A stretch of DNA of 64,000 nucleotides from G965267605 sp965267605 (GTDB lineage Bacteria > Bacteroidota > Bacteroidia > Flavobacteriales_E > Vicingaceae). Shown piece after piece: positions 42,156 to 51,526 of this stretch. Where the stretch lies: positions 1,488,001-1,552,000 of the forward strand of contig OZ254088.1 in NCBI GenBank assembly GCA_965267605.1, given 5' to 3'. The notes beneath the pieces were generated by a model. That model had not been told where the DNA came from, searched no databases, and saw only the letters and a list, made by a program, of their open reading frames with translations. The position numbers and the translations under genes were made by a program. Position 1 is the first letter of the stretch. Each line of letters starts with the position of its first letter.

Positions 42156-45100
42156 CTACACCCTGATACCTATAACACATACATCGTCTATTTGCTCCAT
42201 ATCCCCCATCCAATTGCTGAAGTGATCGCTGAGCGCAGTCTTTTGATCGGGCATAGTGAGTGTGGCATTATCCAATAATAGTTGACGTAATCTCTTGTAC
42301 TTCATCTTCTTGCCATCCTTCCCGCCAAACTGATCCGGGTAACCATCAGTGGAAGCATACACGTAATCGCCTTTTTGGAGAGTAACCTTGCGGGTATTAA
42401 ACGACTTCTTATCGCCTACATATGCACCAACGGGTTGTTTATCGCCTTTTATCTCGAACAAGGAAGACGAACCGTCTGTGATGTCAGCTTTAAGTGTAGC
42501 CCCATCGCAATCCATCTCCGTTCGTTCTGATATCAACCATAAGGGATTGTTGGCACCGGCATATTCAACCTCCATTGTATGTGGGTCAAACACACAAAGG
42601 CTCATATCCATACCATCTCTTGTGGTTTCTTCACCATCTGTCTCCAAAGCCTCAATGATGTGATCTCTTAATTGGTCCAGTGCCTGACCGGGATCCAGCA
42701 CTCCATTCTCAACTATGATCTTGTTCAGGAATGAATGCCCTATCATACTCATTAGGGCACCTGGAACACCATGACCTGTGCAATCTACACAAGCAAATAC
42801 CTTCTTACCCCTTGCCTTGTCCTCATGACACCAGTAGAAGTCACCACTGAGAATAGACTTAGGTTTGTACAGCACGAAACAATCACTAAACGTAGCGTTC
42901 CACTCAGTCATAGACGACAAAAGTGCACGTTGGATTTTTTCAGCGTACACAATGCTATCCGTTATGTCCTTGTTCTTTTGCTCTACAATCTCCTTCTGTT
43001 CAGCAAGTTCCAGATTAGAAGAACGCAACGCCTGGTTCTTCTCAGCTAATTCGGAAGTACGAAGCTCCACAAGGTTCTCCAACTGAGCCTTTTCTCGTTG
43101 CAGTCGCACCGCATTCAAACGAATTGCCGTGTATACCAAGGCTACAAAACCAAAAACATAGAGGAGATAAGCCCACCAGGTTCTATACCACGGAGGAAGG
43201 ATAACAAATTCGTACTGCGCCAATTCACTTTCCTGTCCGTAGATATTCTTGGCCTTCACTACGAACCTGTATTCCCCTTCCGGGAGGTTGGTATACTCAG
43301 CCCTGTTTTTGGAAGCCCAGGCCCGGAACTGCTTGTCATAACCTTCAAGCATATAACTGTAGGTCATTTCATCAAGATGCTCGTAAAAGGGAGCAGAATA
43401 CTCAATTGCAATGGCGTTGAACTCATACGAGAACTCAGGGATATCCTTCTTGACGTACCGATCATAGAACCCTTCGTAGATGACCGAATCCTTGCCAACA
43501 ACAATTCCACGGATGATACAATCGTAATAACCTATCTCCTTTCGCACAGCATTTCGGTCATACCTTACCAATCCCTCTGTACCTCCAATCCAGCTTACTC
43601 CCTCACCTTCCACGTAAATCGCATCAATAGAAGCGATATCTGACTTAATAAAGGATATGCTATCTACCTCGATCTCATTCTCCATGGTCTTCACGAAGTG
43701 GTAGACTTTCTTGCTATCCCAAAGCCAGCATTCATCATCTTTGTAATCCAGCCTTTGAATGGTGGTTTTAAGGTCATGTATCTTCCTCAGGTACTTGTTT
43801 ACAGGCTCCTTGATGGTCTTCACTTCGTAATCCATCACGCCTAAGCCTTTGAGACTGTTACCATTGAATACTACCTGCTCGCCAATTCTTCTCGCAACCA
43901 CGGACATTGGTTTACCGGCAGTATCCAACATTGGTGTGCGATGATAACCTTGAAACTCATGGTCAAATGCGATCCGCTCCAGTTTGTAGGTAATGGTTCC
44001 TACCCAAAAATTGAAGGAGTCACCTTCGAATTCAGCATCGTGTACAATGTGATCCACCTCCTCCGTAAAGTCAGTAATGCGCTGGATCTCCTTCCACCCG
44101 TCATTGGTTCGTTGAAGCACTGCAATCCCCCCATTTCCACCTGCAAGGATTGCTGGTGGTGTTACATTGTTGACCGGACATAAATTCCGACAATCAATAT
44201 CTGACACTTTGGTTACCTCATCACCATCCACTATGAATAGACCGTCTGTTGCCACAAAGAGCTTGTCATCCATAAGCGTCAGGTCCAGGCTTTGAGAATT
44301 GACTTGTGGAATTGGCACCACAGAGCCTTCAGCGGCCACAGTATCAGCGAAGCCAGCTTTGAAGTAGTACAATCCCTGATCAGTAGCCATATAAATGCGG
44401 TCACCCTTGCGCACCAGATCATTGATAGCGCCCACATACTCCCGTCCCTCCTTCATGAAGGTGTAGGGCGAATTATAGGCCACCAATGCTATCCCATTAT
44501 CCAGGCCACACCATACCTGTCCAAACTTGTCTTGGTACGCATTGATAACCAGGGAACTGTTCAACCCTTCTCTCCTGCTGAAGCTCTTGATCGGATTCCC
44601 TTGCGGATTCAGCACGTGCACCCCATCCTGAATGGTATGGTAGAGGAAGTTTCCATCAGAAAGTCTTGTTCCTCCGTATATCCACGCCTCTTTGAAAATT
44701 GCGTTGGCCTTTTCGTTGAATGGTTTGATCGCATTGACATTATTCGGATCGAATATGAACACCCCATTAGCTCTGGTGGCGACCAAGTACCGTTCTCCAT
44801 CGTAAGGAAGAATGGAGAAGATAGACATGCCAATAAAGAAATCGCTATTAGGTATAAATGAAGTACTGCTTCCTACCACCTTATATATCCCACTAGCCTT
44901 CTCTACTACCCATATTTCCTTGTGCACATTAAAGGCCAGATGGAATTCTTCCTTAGGATTGATCACCTCGATCTTCTTGCCATCGTACACAAACATCTTG
45001 GTGAGCACATTGAAATACACCTTCCCGTCCTTACATATTGTACTCCACGCTTTGTCAAAGCCCTGATGTTCCTTGGGTATTTCATCTGTAAGCTCTACCG

Positions 45101-45425
45101 CATGCAGCCTACCTTTCTTGTTATGGTCCAAATAACCAACTACACCAATACCACCATAGTAAATGCGTCCACTTTTGTCAATATCCAGGGAGAGTACTGA
45201 GCCCCCACCAGAGATAATGTTCCAGTGCTTTCCGTCAAATTCAATTACTCCCGATGAATTAGCGAAGTACATAACCCCTCGCTGATCTTGAACAGCATCA
45301 AAAACCTGGGGCTCTCCATTATATACTTTGGAAGAAAAGTTGGTAATGGACGGCTTTGTGGGTAGCTGTGAAAATCCCAGCATAGCGCTCGCCAATGCGC
45401 ACCATATAAGAAGGAGTCGTAACAT
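42156..45425 (-). CDS. Propeller/Y_Y_Y sensor with SpoIIE-type serine phosphatase
   Basis: 1089 residues. Signal peptide ending GFSQ, ~680 residues of propeller blades (VMYFANSSGVIEFDG, RIYYGGIGVVGYLD, QVWCGLDNGIALV, RIYMATDQGLYYF), a Y_Y_Y domain (YSYMLEGYDKQFRAWASKN), one membrane helix (YLLYVFGFVALVYTAIRL), a coiled coil (ENLVELRTSELAEKNQALR) and a PP2C/SpoIIE domain with KSILSGDFYW, FACVDCTGHGVPGALMSMIGH, ATTRDGMDMSLC and YASTDGYPDQFGG. The output should be dephosphorylation of a serine, usually on an anti-anti-sigma STAS protein, in response to an extracytoplasmic signal. No STAS or anti-sigma gene is adjacent. It follows the phosphohexomutase gene by 42 bases. Confidence 0.92.
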   Translation of the reverse strand: MLRLLLIWCALASAMLGFSQLPTKPSITNFSSKVYNGEPQVFDAVQDQRGVMYFANSSGVIEFDGKHWNIISGGGSVLSLDIDKSGRIYYGGIGVVGYLDHNKKGRLHAVELTDEIPKEHQGFDKAWSTICKDGKVYFNVLTKMFVYDGKKIEVINPKEEFHLAFNVHKEIWVVEKASGIYKVVGSSTSFIPNSDFFIGMSIFSILPYDGERYLVATRANGVFIFDPNNVNAIKPFNEKANAIFKEAWIYGGTRLSDGNFLYHTIQDGVHVLNPQGNPIKSFSRREGLNSSLVINAYQDKFGQVWCGLDNGIALVAYNSPYTFMKEGREYVGAINDLVRKGDRIYMATDQGLYYFKAGFADTVAAEGSVVPIPQVNSQSLDLTLMDDKLFVATDGLFIVDGDEVTKVSDIDCRNLCPVNNVTPPAILAGGNGGIAVLQRTNDGWKEIQRITDFTEEVDHIVHDAEFEGDSFNFWVGTITYKLERIAFDHEFQGYHRTPMLDTAGKPMSVVARRIGEQVVFNGNSLKGLGVMDYEVKTIKEPVNKYLRKIHDLKTTIQRLDYKDDECWLWDSKKVYHFVKTMENEIEVDSISFIKSDIASIDAIYVEGEGVSWIGGTEGLVRYDRNAVRKEIGYYDCIIRGIVVGKDSVIYEGFYDRYVKKDIPEFSYEFNAIAIEYSAPFYEHLDEMTYSYMLEGYDKQFRAWASKNRAEYTNLPEGEYRFVVKAKNIYGQESELAQYEFVILPPWYRTWWAYLLYVFGFVALVYTAIRLNAVRLQREKAQLENLVELRTSELAEKNQALRSSNLELAEQKEIVEQKNKDITDSIVYAEKIQRALLSSMTEWNATFSDCFVLYKPKSILSGDFYWCHEDKARGKKVFACVDCTGHGVPGALMSMIGHSFLNKIIVENGVLDPGQALDQLRDHIIEALETDGEETTRDGMDMSLCVFDPHTMEVEYAGANNPLWLISERTEMDCDGATLKADITDGSSSLFEIKGDKQPVGAYVGDKKSFNTRKVTLQKGDYVYASTDGYPDQFGGKDGKKMKYKRLRQLLLDNATLTMPDQKTALSDHFSNWMGDMEQIDDVCVIGIRV

Positions 45426-45467
45426 GTGTTGGTCGACTCAAAGTAACCATTATTCCGCTAAAGAACC

Positions 45468-46877
45468 TTACCCCAGCAAGGTCTTGTGGGTATCTTCCAG
45501 GATCTTTAGTGCGCCTGGAGTATCTGGTCCTTCCGCGTATGTTCTAAGCACGGGTTCGGTACCAGATGGGCGAATCATTACCCACTGCTCATTATCAAGG
45601 AAATACTTGAATCCATCTGTAGTCTCCACATTCTGGACCTTGTAACTTCCAAACTTGCTATAGTTGCCCTTCTCGCAGTTCGCCATGATCCTCACTTTTT
45701 CCGCCTCTGGGATGTGCAGATCAATTCGCTCAAATTTGAAGGAGCCCACCATTTCGTACACCTCTGAGATTAGCTCAGAAAGGGATTTTCCGGACTTCAC
45801 CATATACTCCCATATGGTTAGCCCCATCCAAATACCATCACGCTCCGGGATATGCCCATCGATGGCAATTCCCCCAGATTCTTCGCCTCCCAACAACACG
45901 CCACCATTTACCATATGGCCAGCAATGTACTTGAATCCAATCTTCGTGGTTTCCTGCTCGAGACCTAGCATCTCACACATCTTCTTAACCTTGGGTGTAA
46001 CTGAGAATGCAGTGATCACCTTGCCTTTAAAACCTTTCTCTTCTACGAGGTACTTGATTAAGAGAAGGATAATGTGATGAGAGTCCACGAAATTCCCTTC
46101 ACTATCATACAAACCTATTCTGTCCGCATCTCCATCAGTAGCCAGTCCACAAGCAATATCACCCTTGGCCTCGTTAATCAAAGCTGAGAATTCTCCTAGA
46201 TTCTTGTGAATAGGCTCAGGAGCAACACCATAGAAACTCGGATTGTGATCACAGTGTAGGAAGGTACTGTCAGGAACGAGTCTCTGCATCACCTTGAAAC
46301 CTGCGCCATACATGGCATCGTAAGCAAATTTCATCTTGCCCGATCTGATAGCCTCCATATCAAACGCACCCTCTACATGGTCTACATACATCTGCTCCAG
46401 ATCCTGACGCTCCACGTTTTTGAAATCTTCAACAGATTTCTGATCCAGCTCCATTAGGTCAAAGTGATGCCCGTCCGGAATCAGGTCTTCAACCTCCTGA
46501 ATGTGCTGTGGAAGCAAAGGACCGCCAAAGCTACCTTTCAGCTTATAGCCATTGTATGAAGGCGGATTATGGGATGCTGTTAACACCACTCCCATGGCGG
46601 CACCTAATTTGGTGGTTGCCAACGATACCATCGGTGTAGTTACAATGCCATTTGCCAGAATTACATTGATTCCCTCTTCAGATAGTGCCTTGGCCACGTA
46701 ATCTGCAAACATCTCACCTCCAAATCGACAATCGTAGCCCACAACTACAGTAGCGTCATCATGGTTCTTTTTTAACCATGAACTTACACCCAGCGTTACC
46801 CGAATTACATTGTCTACGGTGTATTCCTTTGCGATAATGGCTCTCCAGCCGTCAGTTCCAAATCTAATCTTGGTCAT
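45468..46877 (-). CDS. Phosphoglucomutase/phosphomannomutase family enzyme
   Basis: 469 residues. FGTDGWR near the start, the phosphoserine loop TASHNPPSYNG (Ser102), the metal loop DGDADR (248-253), the sugar-binding GGEESGG and the final phosphate loop RPSGTEPVLR give all four alpha-D-phosphohexomutase signatures in order. It interconverts hexose 1- and 6-phosphates for glycan synthesis. Sugar specificity (glucose, mannose or glucosamine) is not clear from sequence. It begins three bases after the mltG stop, at the end of the dapF-mltG unit. Confidence 0.93.
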   Translation of the reverse strand: MTKIRFGTDGWRAIIAKEYTVDNVIRVTLGVSSWLKKNHDDATVVVGYDCRFGGEMFADYVAKALSEEGINVILANGIVTTPMVSLATTKLGAAMGVVLTASHNPPSYNGYKLKGSFGGPLLPQHIQEVEDLIPDGHHFDLMELDQKSVEDFKNVERQDLEQMYVDHVEGAFDMEAIRSGKMKFAYDAMYGAGFKVMQRLVPDSTFLHCDHNPSFYGVAPEPIHKNLGEFSALINEAKGDIACGLATDGDADRIGLYDSEGNFVDSHHIILLLIKYLVEEKGFKGKVITAFSVTPKVKKMCEMLGLEQETTKIGFKYIAGHMVNGGVLLGGEESGGIAIDGHIPERDGIWMGLTIWEYMVKSGKSLSELISEVYEMVGSFKFERIDLHIPEAEKVRIMANCEKGNYSKFGSYKVQNVETTDGFKYFLDNEQWVMIRPSGTEPVLRTYAEGPDTPGALKILEDTHKTLLG

Positions 46878-46879
46878 AC

Positions 46880-47932
46880 CTATCTGAATATTCTTCTTTT
46901 GGTCAGTTCGTTTTGATACCTCCTCGCGTAAACCTGATGCTGCTCGAAGGATTTGGCGAAGTTATGATATCCTGAAAAATCTTCACGGGCACAGAAGAAA
47001 AGATAATCGTGCTCTTCGAAGTTCAGCACTGCTTCTACCGTTCGCGTGCTGGGATACCGGATGGGACCAGGTGGCAAACCCGTGTATTTGTAGGTATTAT
47101 AAGGGGATTCAATCTGAAGCATTTCTGCTGTTACCCGTTGAATTGTGAAATCCTGATGTGCCCAGATAATCGTAGGATCACACCCAAGCGTCATTCCCTC
47201 TTCAAGTCGGTTGATATATACGCCTGCAATCTTCGGCTGCTCTTCGTACTTCTGATTCTGCTCAGACTCTACGATTGATGCAAGAACAATCACCTCTTCT
47301 TTACTCAGTCCTGCACGAGAAGCACGTTCCAATCTATCCCCAGACCAAAACTCATTACTTGCTCTGGCCATAGCGTCAATGAACTCATCCGCTGAAGTAT
47401 TCCAATAGAACTCATAGGTATTAGGAAGGAACATCGTTCTAAAAGATTCCAGGTCATACCCATACTCCTCTGCGATATCTTGAGACATCATTTTGGCGTA
47501 AAGTTCATCACCATTGCACTCCAGCTTTTTTCCAACCAGCGATGCCAATTCTTCGGGTGTACGAATATTATTGATGGTGAGCTTAACCGGTTCCTGATCG
47601 CCAGACCGCAACATATTGATTAGGTCGTTATTGCTCATGCCGGTCTTGATAGGATACCTTCCCGCCTTTACATGGTTGGTATAATTCTTCTGTTTCAACA
47701 CCCACTCGAAAGTGTTTCTATTCAAAATGTACCCTTTATGGTATAAGCTATCGATCACATCCTGTACATCGGCTCCCGTATGGATGTAGAAGTATGATTC
47801 CTTCTCTCCTCCAAGGCTCACATTCGAAGAATAGACACCTTCATAAGCGAAGTATCCAAAGGTCAAACCTACCAGCAAAGCCAGTGATAACAGAGCAATT
47901 AGAAACTTTCGGATAAACTTACCCTTACCCAT
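46880..47932 (-). CDS. mltG: Endolytic murein transglycosylase MltG
   Basis: 350 residues, with one N-terminal membrane helix (~8-30), a LysM-like region, and the YceG/MltG catalytic domain. FLPNTYEFYW, ASIVESEQNQ (catalytic Glu222), KIAGVYINRLEEGMTLGCDPTI and YKGLPPGPI-like YTGLPPGPIRYPS are all conserved. It cleaves nascent glycan strands at the outer face of the inner membrane and sets strand length. The start overlaps the GNAT gene by eight bases and the stop is two bases before the phosphohexomutase. Confidence 0.95.
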   Translation of the reverse strand: MGKGKFIRKFLIALLSLALLVGLTFGYFAYEGVYSSNVSLGGEKESYFYIHTGADVQDVIDSLYHKGYILNRNTFEWVLKQKNYTNHVKAGRYPIKTGMSNNDLINMLRSGDQEPVKLTINNIRTPEELASLVGKKLECNGDELYAKMMSQDIAEEYGYDLESFRTMFLPNTYEFYWNTSADEFIDAMARASNEFWSGDRLERASRAGLSKEEVIVLASIVESEQNQKYEEQPKIAGVYINRLEEGMTLGCDPTIIWAHQDFTIQRVTAEMLQIESPYNTYKYTGLPPGPIRYPSTRTVEAVLNFEEHDYLFFCAREDFSGYHNFAKSFEQHQVYARRYQNELTKRRIFR

Positions 47933-48449
47933 TAGGGTTGATTAGATGCAATGAGACCTCATCCACCCAGCGTTCTCCATCCCGAACCCAATCCGGTCTG
48001 GTGCCCATCTCCTCGAAGCCAACAGACTTGAACAATTTCAGGCTTGCCTCATTGTCAGACAAAACGTTCGCGTAGAGCTGATGCAAACGCAAAACTTCAA
48101 AACCATACTGTACCACTGCTTTCAACGCACTGCTCGCATGACCGTTTTTTTGATATTCCCTATCTCCAATCAAAATACCCAGTCCTGCGCGGCCATTGCG
48201 CGCATCGAAATCGAAGAGATCAACACATCCGATCGTGTTTCCATCGCTGTGTTGAATCATTAGCCTCAGCTGCTTATCCGTATAGACATCATGTACATTC
48301 TCTACGTACTGTTCCAGCATGTGCTTACTGAACGGAATATTGGTTTGGCTTACACCCCACCAGGCCACATCGTTCTCCCAATTGTAAAGAACGTTAACGT
48401 CAGCCGGCTCGAGGGCGCGTAGAACGATATCGTCACACCCCAACTGCAT
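47925..48449 (-). CDS. GNAT acetyltransferase (RimJ/RimL-like)
   Basis: 174 residues. Acetyl-CoA fold motifs are visible: VLRALEPADVNVLYNWENDVAWWGVS, IGCVDLFDFDARNGRAGLGILIGDREYQKNGHASSALKAVVQYGF and LHQLYANVLSDNEASLKLFKSVGFEEMGTR. The group includes ribosomal protein and spermidine acetyltransferases, and the substrate is unknown. It overlaps the unknown gene upstream by 17 bases and mltG downstream by eight bases. Confidence 0.85.
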   Translation of the reverse strand: MQLGCDDIVLRALEPADVNVLYNWENDVAWWGVSQTNIPFSKHMLEQYVENVHDVYTDKQLRLMIQHSDGNTIGCVDLFDFDARNGRAGLGILIGDREYQKNGHASSALKAVVQYGFEVLRLHQLYANVLSDNEASLKLFKSVGFEEMGTRPDWVRDGERWVDEVSLHLINPNG

Positions 48450-48948
48450 CTTCCATCTTGTTCTTGTCGATGAGATGCCTTTTCACATCTTCAAAAGTAT
48501 ATGCACGAATCTCTGCCTTCCCATCCAGTAGATTGACACCCAGCATGGGATCCATAAGATCTTTCTCCTCCAACATTTCGATCAGGTCGAAAACAACCAT
48601 TTCCGGTTGGTGTTGCACCCACTTGCTGAGAGATTCATATATCGGAACCAGGCAGGATATGGTTCCAGCCGCCTGTTCATGCTTCTCAAAAGCATTGATC
48701 ACATCCATGGTATTCAACTGAAGCTTCAATGGAATAAACAAGCTTCTTGTACCAATTCTCCTCGATTGGCGAAGGAACCCTGCAAAATCGTCTGACCGGG
48801 CACCTTCGGTAGTGAGGTGCCAAAGCAATCCCTCGTGCACCAGTCCAATATGGGGCAGACTATCATTAAGGCTAACGATCATCAAACCGGAACGGTACTC
48901 GTTCGCTGAGAGATCGCCCTCTGTGGTATATGTGATTACTCCTTCCAC
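48433..48948 (-). CDS. Uncharacterised protein between dapF and a GNAT gene
   Basis: 171 residues if it starts at GTG 48948, where the start overlaps the dapF stop by 13 bases; an ATG at 48987 would give 184 residues and a longer overlap. The sequence has LMIVSLNDSLPHIGLVHEGLLWHL, SRRIGTRSLFIPLKLQLNTMDVINAFEKHEQ and VVFDLIEMLEEKDLMD and looks like a cytoplasmic alpha/beta protein. No family recognised. Its location in the dapF/GNAT/mltG chain suggests involvement in wall precursor or envelope metabolism, but that is inference. Confidence 0.7.
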   Translation of the reverse strand: MEGVITYTTEGDLSANEYRSGLMIVSLNDSLPHIGLVHEGLLWHLTTEGARSDDFAGFLRQSRRIGTRSLFIPLKLQLNTMDVINAFEKHEQAAGTISCLVPIYESLSKWVQHQPEMVVFDLIEMLEEKDLMDPMLGVNLLDGKAEIRAYTFEDVKRHLIDKNKMEDAVGV

Positions 48949-49703
48949 ACTCCCTGGTAAACAAATTCCGCTGGCCCAGTCAACCAAATGTCCGTAAATC
49001 CTTCGTTTAATCCACCCTGAAAGGATACGCTAAGTGCTCCTCCATCGGCCTCCACCATTACAGGAGAAGACAGAGACTCACTGGCTACCAGCGCACACGC
49101 TGTAACACCAGTACCACAAGCCAATGTGATGTTCTCAACTCCCCTTTCATAGGTTCTGATCTTGATCCCTCCATTCTGGTATTGCAGATAATTCACATTT
49201 GTTCCTTCCGATTTGAATCGGTCGTTATACCTGATCTTACGTGCCTCAACGAACACATCAATGTTCTCTATTTCGTCTACTACCTCAATCCAATGTGGAG
49301 AGCCTGTATTCAGGAAATAATGATCGTTTCCCACCTCTACGCCAGCAACATCGTGCATTTTCAATTTCACCTCATCGCCAATAATCTCAGCTTCATGCTC
49401 GCCATCGGTAGATAAGAACCTGCACGTAGAGCCAATCATTCCGAGGAATTTGGCAAATACTACAGCGCACCGACTCCCATTGCCACAAAAACTCTGAGAG
49501 CCATCCGCGTTGAAATATATCATATGGAAATCAAGCGTTTCATGAACCCTAATAAGTATAAGACCGTCAGCACCAATGCCGAAACGCCTTGAACACATGC
49601 GGCTAACAAGGTCGAGGTTGTTGACATCAAATGCATTTTCTCGGTCATCCAACATAATAAAGTCGTTGCCCGCACCGTGATATTTATAGAACGATAATTC
49701 CAC
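48936..49703 (-). CDS. dapF: Diaminopimelate epimerase
   Basis: 255 residues starting at GTG 49701-49703. ELSFYKYHGAGNDFIMLDDR, then SFCGNGSRCA (catalytic Cys73), SEGTNVNYLQ, and NITLACGTGVTA (catalytic Cys196) define the two-cysteine racemase. It converts LL- to meso-diaminopimelate for lysine and peptidoglycan. It is first in a minus-strand chain with an unknown gene, a GNAT gene, mltG and a phosphohexomutase, most of them overlapping. A TATTTTTG -7-like box at 49708-49715 is only four bases before the start codon. Confidence 0.95.
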   Translation of the reverse strand: MELSFYKYHGAGNDFIMLDDRENAFDVNNLDLVSRMCSRRFGIGADGLILIRVHETLDFHMIYFNADGSQSFCGNGSRCAVVFAKFLGMIGSTCRFLSTDGEHEAEIIGDEVKLKMHDVAGVEVGNDHYFLNTGSPHWIEVVDEIENIDVFVEARKIRYNDRFKSEGTNVNYLQYQNGGIKIRTYERGVENITLACGTGVTACALVASESLSSPVMVEADGGALSVSFQGGLNEGFTDIWLTGPAEFVYQGVWKE

Positions 49704-49841
49704 GGATCAAAAATAGCAACAAACTTGGGTAAATGGGGTAGCTTGAAGAACCGGAGAATGCTTAACAAAAATTAACAGCGCTGAGGTAAACAATAGTAGG
49801 CCGATTGCGTTTATTAAGGGAACGAAAAAACTATAGTAGTT

Positions 49842-51278
49842 ATGATTAAGAAATGGATGTTTGGATTCATGTTTGCGCTGGCCGGAGGGCTTGTAGCAGT
49901 GGGTTTGGTCAAAGCGATCGACAAGGACGATGCAGTAACGGTGGTACACCATGAGAATGAACCTGCTTACAGTCTGGTACACGACAAACCAGTCGTAGAG
50001 GGAATGGTTGATTTCAAGCCTGCAGTAGAGAAGTCTATTGATGCAGTAGTACACATCAAAACCAATACAACGGTAACGTACAACGATCCATTTCACGAGT
50101 TGTTCTTTGGATATGGGGGTGGCAAACAAACACTTCAGGCCTCTGGTTCTGGTGTGATTGTAAACCCAACTGGATATATCGTAACGAACAACCATGTGAT
50201 TAAAGACGCGGATGAAATTGAGATTTCGCTTAACGATAAAAGAACATTTAAAGCCACAGTGGTGGGTACGGACCCTGCAACCGATCTTGCATTGATCAAG
50301 GTAGATGCAGAGAACCTTCCTCACATTAGCTATGGCAACTCAGACGAACTTGCAGTTGGAGAATGGGTGCTTGCAGTTGGAAACCCGTTCAATCTTACGA
50401 GTACGGTTACCGCTGGTATTGTAAGTGCTAAGGGGCGCGACATTAACATCATTGGCAACAACACTTCAGGTGGCGCACTGGAATCGTTCATTCAGACTGA
50501 TGCTGCGGTAAACCCTGGTAATAGTGGTGGTGCATTGGTTAATGCAAAAGGAGACCTGGTAGGGATCAATACCGCCATCAAATCTAATACGGGTTCTTAT
50601 ACAGGATACTCATTTGCTGTGCCTGTGAACATTGTGAAGAAAGTAATGAAGGACCTTGTAGAGTATGGTAAAGTGCAGCGCGGGTATATTGGGGTGTCTA
50701 TCAGAAACATTGATGAGAGTCTGGCTAAGAAAGAAGACATTCCAACACTTAAAGGTGCGTTCGTTCAATCTACAATGGCCAATGGTGCGGCTGCACAGGC
50801 AGGCATCAAGTATGGCGATGTAATTACCAAGGTTGGAAAGGTTAGGGTAACCAATGTAACTGAGCTTCAGGAGCAGGTGGCCCAATTCCGCCCAGGAGAC
50901 AAAGTAGAGGTTACCCTGTTCAGAGCTGGAAAGAGTATGGTAATTCCTGTAACACTTAAGGACCTTAAGGGAAGCACTGAGTTAAGTAAAGAATCATCTT
51001 CGGAAACGAGGAAGGTGCTTGGCGCAAGATTGAGCGACATAGACGATGAAGATATGCACACATTGAACATTAAGGGTGGTATAAAGGTTACTGAAGTACT
51101 ATCAGGTAAGTTTAAGAGTGTAGGAATCAAAGAAGGATTCATCATTACCAAGGTAGACCACAAGAGGGTGTATAGTGTGAAGGAGTTTAATGAGACTGTG
51201 AGCAAGAAGAATGGTGGGATACTCATCGAAGGCGTCTATCCCAACGGGAAGACGGCATACTATGGTTTTGGTTTATAG
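49842..51278 (+). CDS. HtrA/DegP-type periplasmic serine protease
   Basis: 478 residues. The N-terminal helix (~5-25) is an uncleaved anchor or a signal peptide. The trypsin-like domain has VTNNHV (His118), ATDLALIKVD (Asp148) and NPGNSGGALV (Ser228). Two PDZ domains follow, the first starting around GYIGVSIRNIDE and the second around ARLSDIDDEDMH. It degrades or refolds damaged envelope proteins, and PDZ domains select substrates and control trimer activation. The gene is divergent from dapF and closed by a terminator. A Bacteroidota -7 box is not obvious, which would fit an alternative stress promoter. Confidence 0.94.
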   Translation: MIKKWMFGFMFALAGGLVAVGLVKAIDKDDAVTVVHHENEPAYSLVHDKPVVEGMVDFKPAVEKSIDAVVHIKTNTTVTYNDPFHELFFGYGGGKQTLQASGSGVIVNPTGYIVTNNHVIKDADEIEISLNDKRTFKATVVGTDPATDLALIKVDAENLPHISYGNSDELAVGEWVLAVGNPFNLTSTVTAGIVSAKGRDINIIGNNTSGGALESFIQTDAAVNPGNSGGALVNAKGDLVGINTAIKSNTGSYTGYSFAVPVNIVKKVMKDLVEYGKVQRGYIGVSIRNIDESLAKKEDIPTLKGAFVQSTMANGAAAQAGIKYGDVITKVGKVRVTNVTELQEQVAQFRPGDKVEVTLFRAGKSMVIPVTLKDLKGSTELSKESSSETRKVLGARLSDIDDEDMHTLNIKGGIKVTEVLSGKFKSVGIKEGFIITKVDHKRVYSVKEFNETVSKKNGGILIEGVYPNGKTAYYGFGL

Positions 51279-51317
51279 TTTCGTATTAGGTTTAGTTCCA
51301 AATATGATATCCCATCC

Positions 51318-51349
51318 GAAAGGCTCTTTTTATAAGGGCCTTTCTTTTT
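51318..51349 (+). terminator. Terminator of the HtrA gene
   Basis: Stem GAAAGGCTC (51318-51326) and GGGCCTTTC (51336-51344) with one G-T pair, followed by a T-rich run to 51349. It lies 39 bases after the protease stop. Confidence 0.78.
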
Positions 51350-51472
51350 AAAAATGAATTAAAGTTTATCAACAATTGGCAGAATTTACTTCGGCAAAGA
51401 TGTGTTAAGTGACCATTAATTGAATGTTTCCACCGACTAATAAAAAAGTATGAAAACACTTGGTCAATTAGC

Positions 51473-51503
51473 TTGTCTTGTCTTCATAAAGGGAGTACAT
51501 TTG
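51473..51503 (+). promoter_or_regulatory. Promoter of rpoD
   Basis: TTG (51473-51475), a 20-base spacer and TACATTTG (51496-51503) form a textbook Bacteroidota housekeeping promoter. The start is expected near 51510, leaving a leader of about 17 bases before ATG 51527. It implies that the primary sigma factor drives its own gene. Confidence 0.75.
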
Positions 51504-51526
51504 CCGCATTAACAAAACCCTTTTAC

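Noticed and set aside
43098..43643. A 181-codon antisense frame within the propeller/SpoIIE gene
   Set aside because: Shadow of the coding frame with no motifs.
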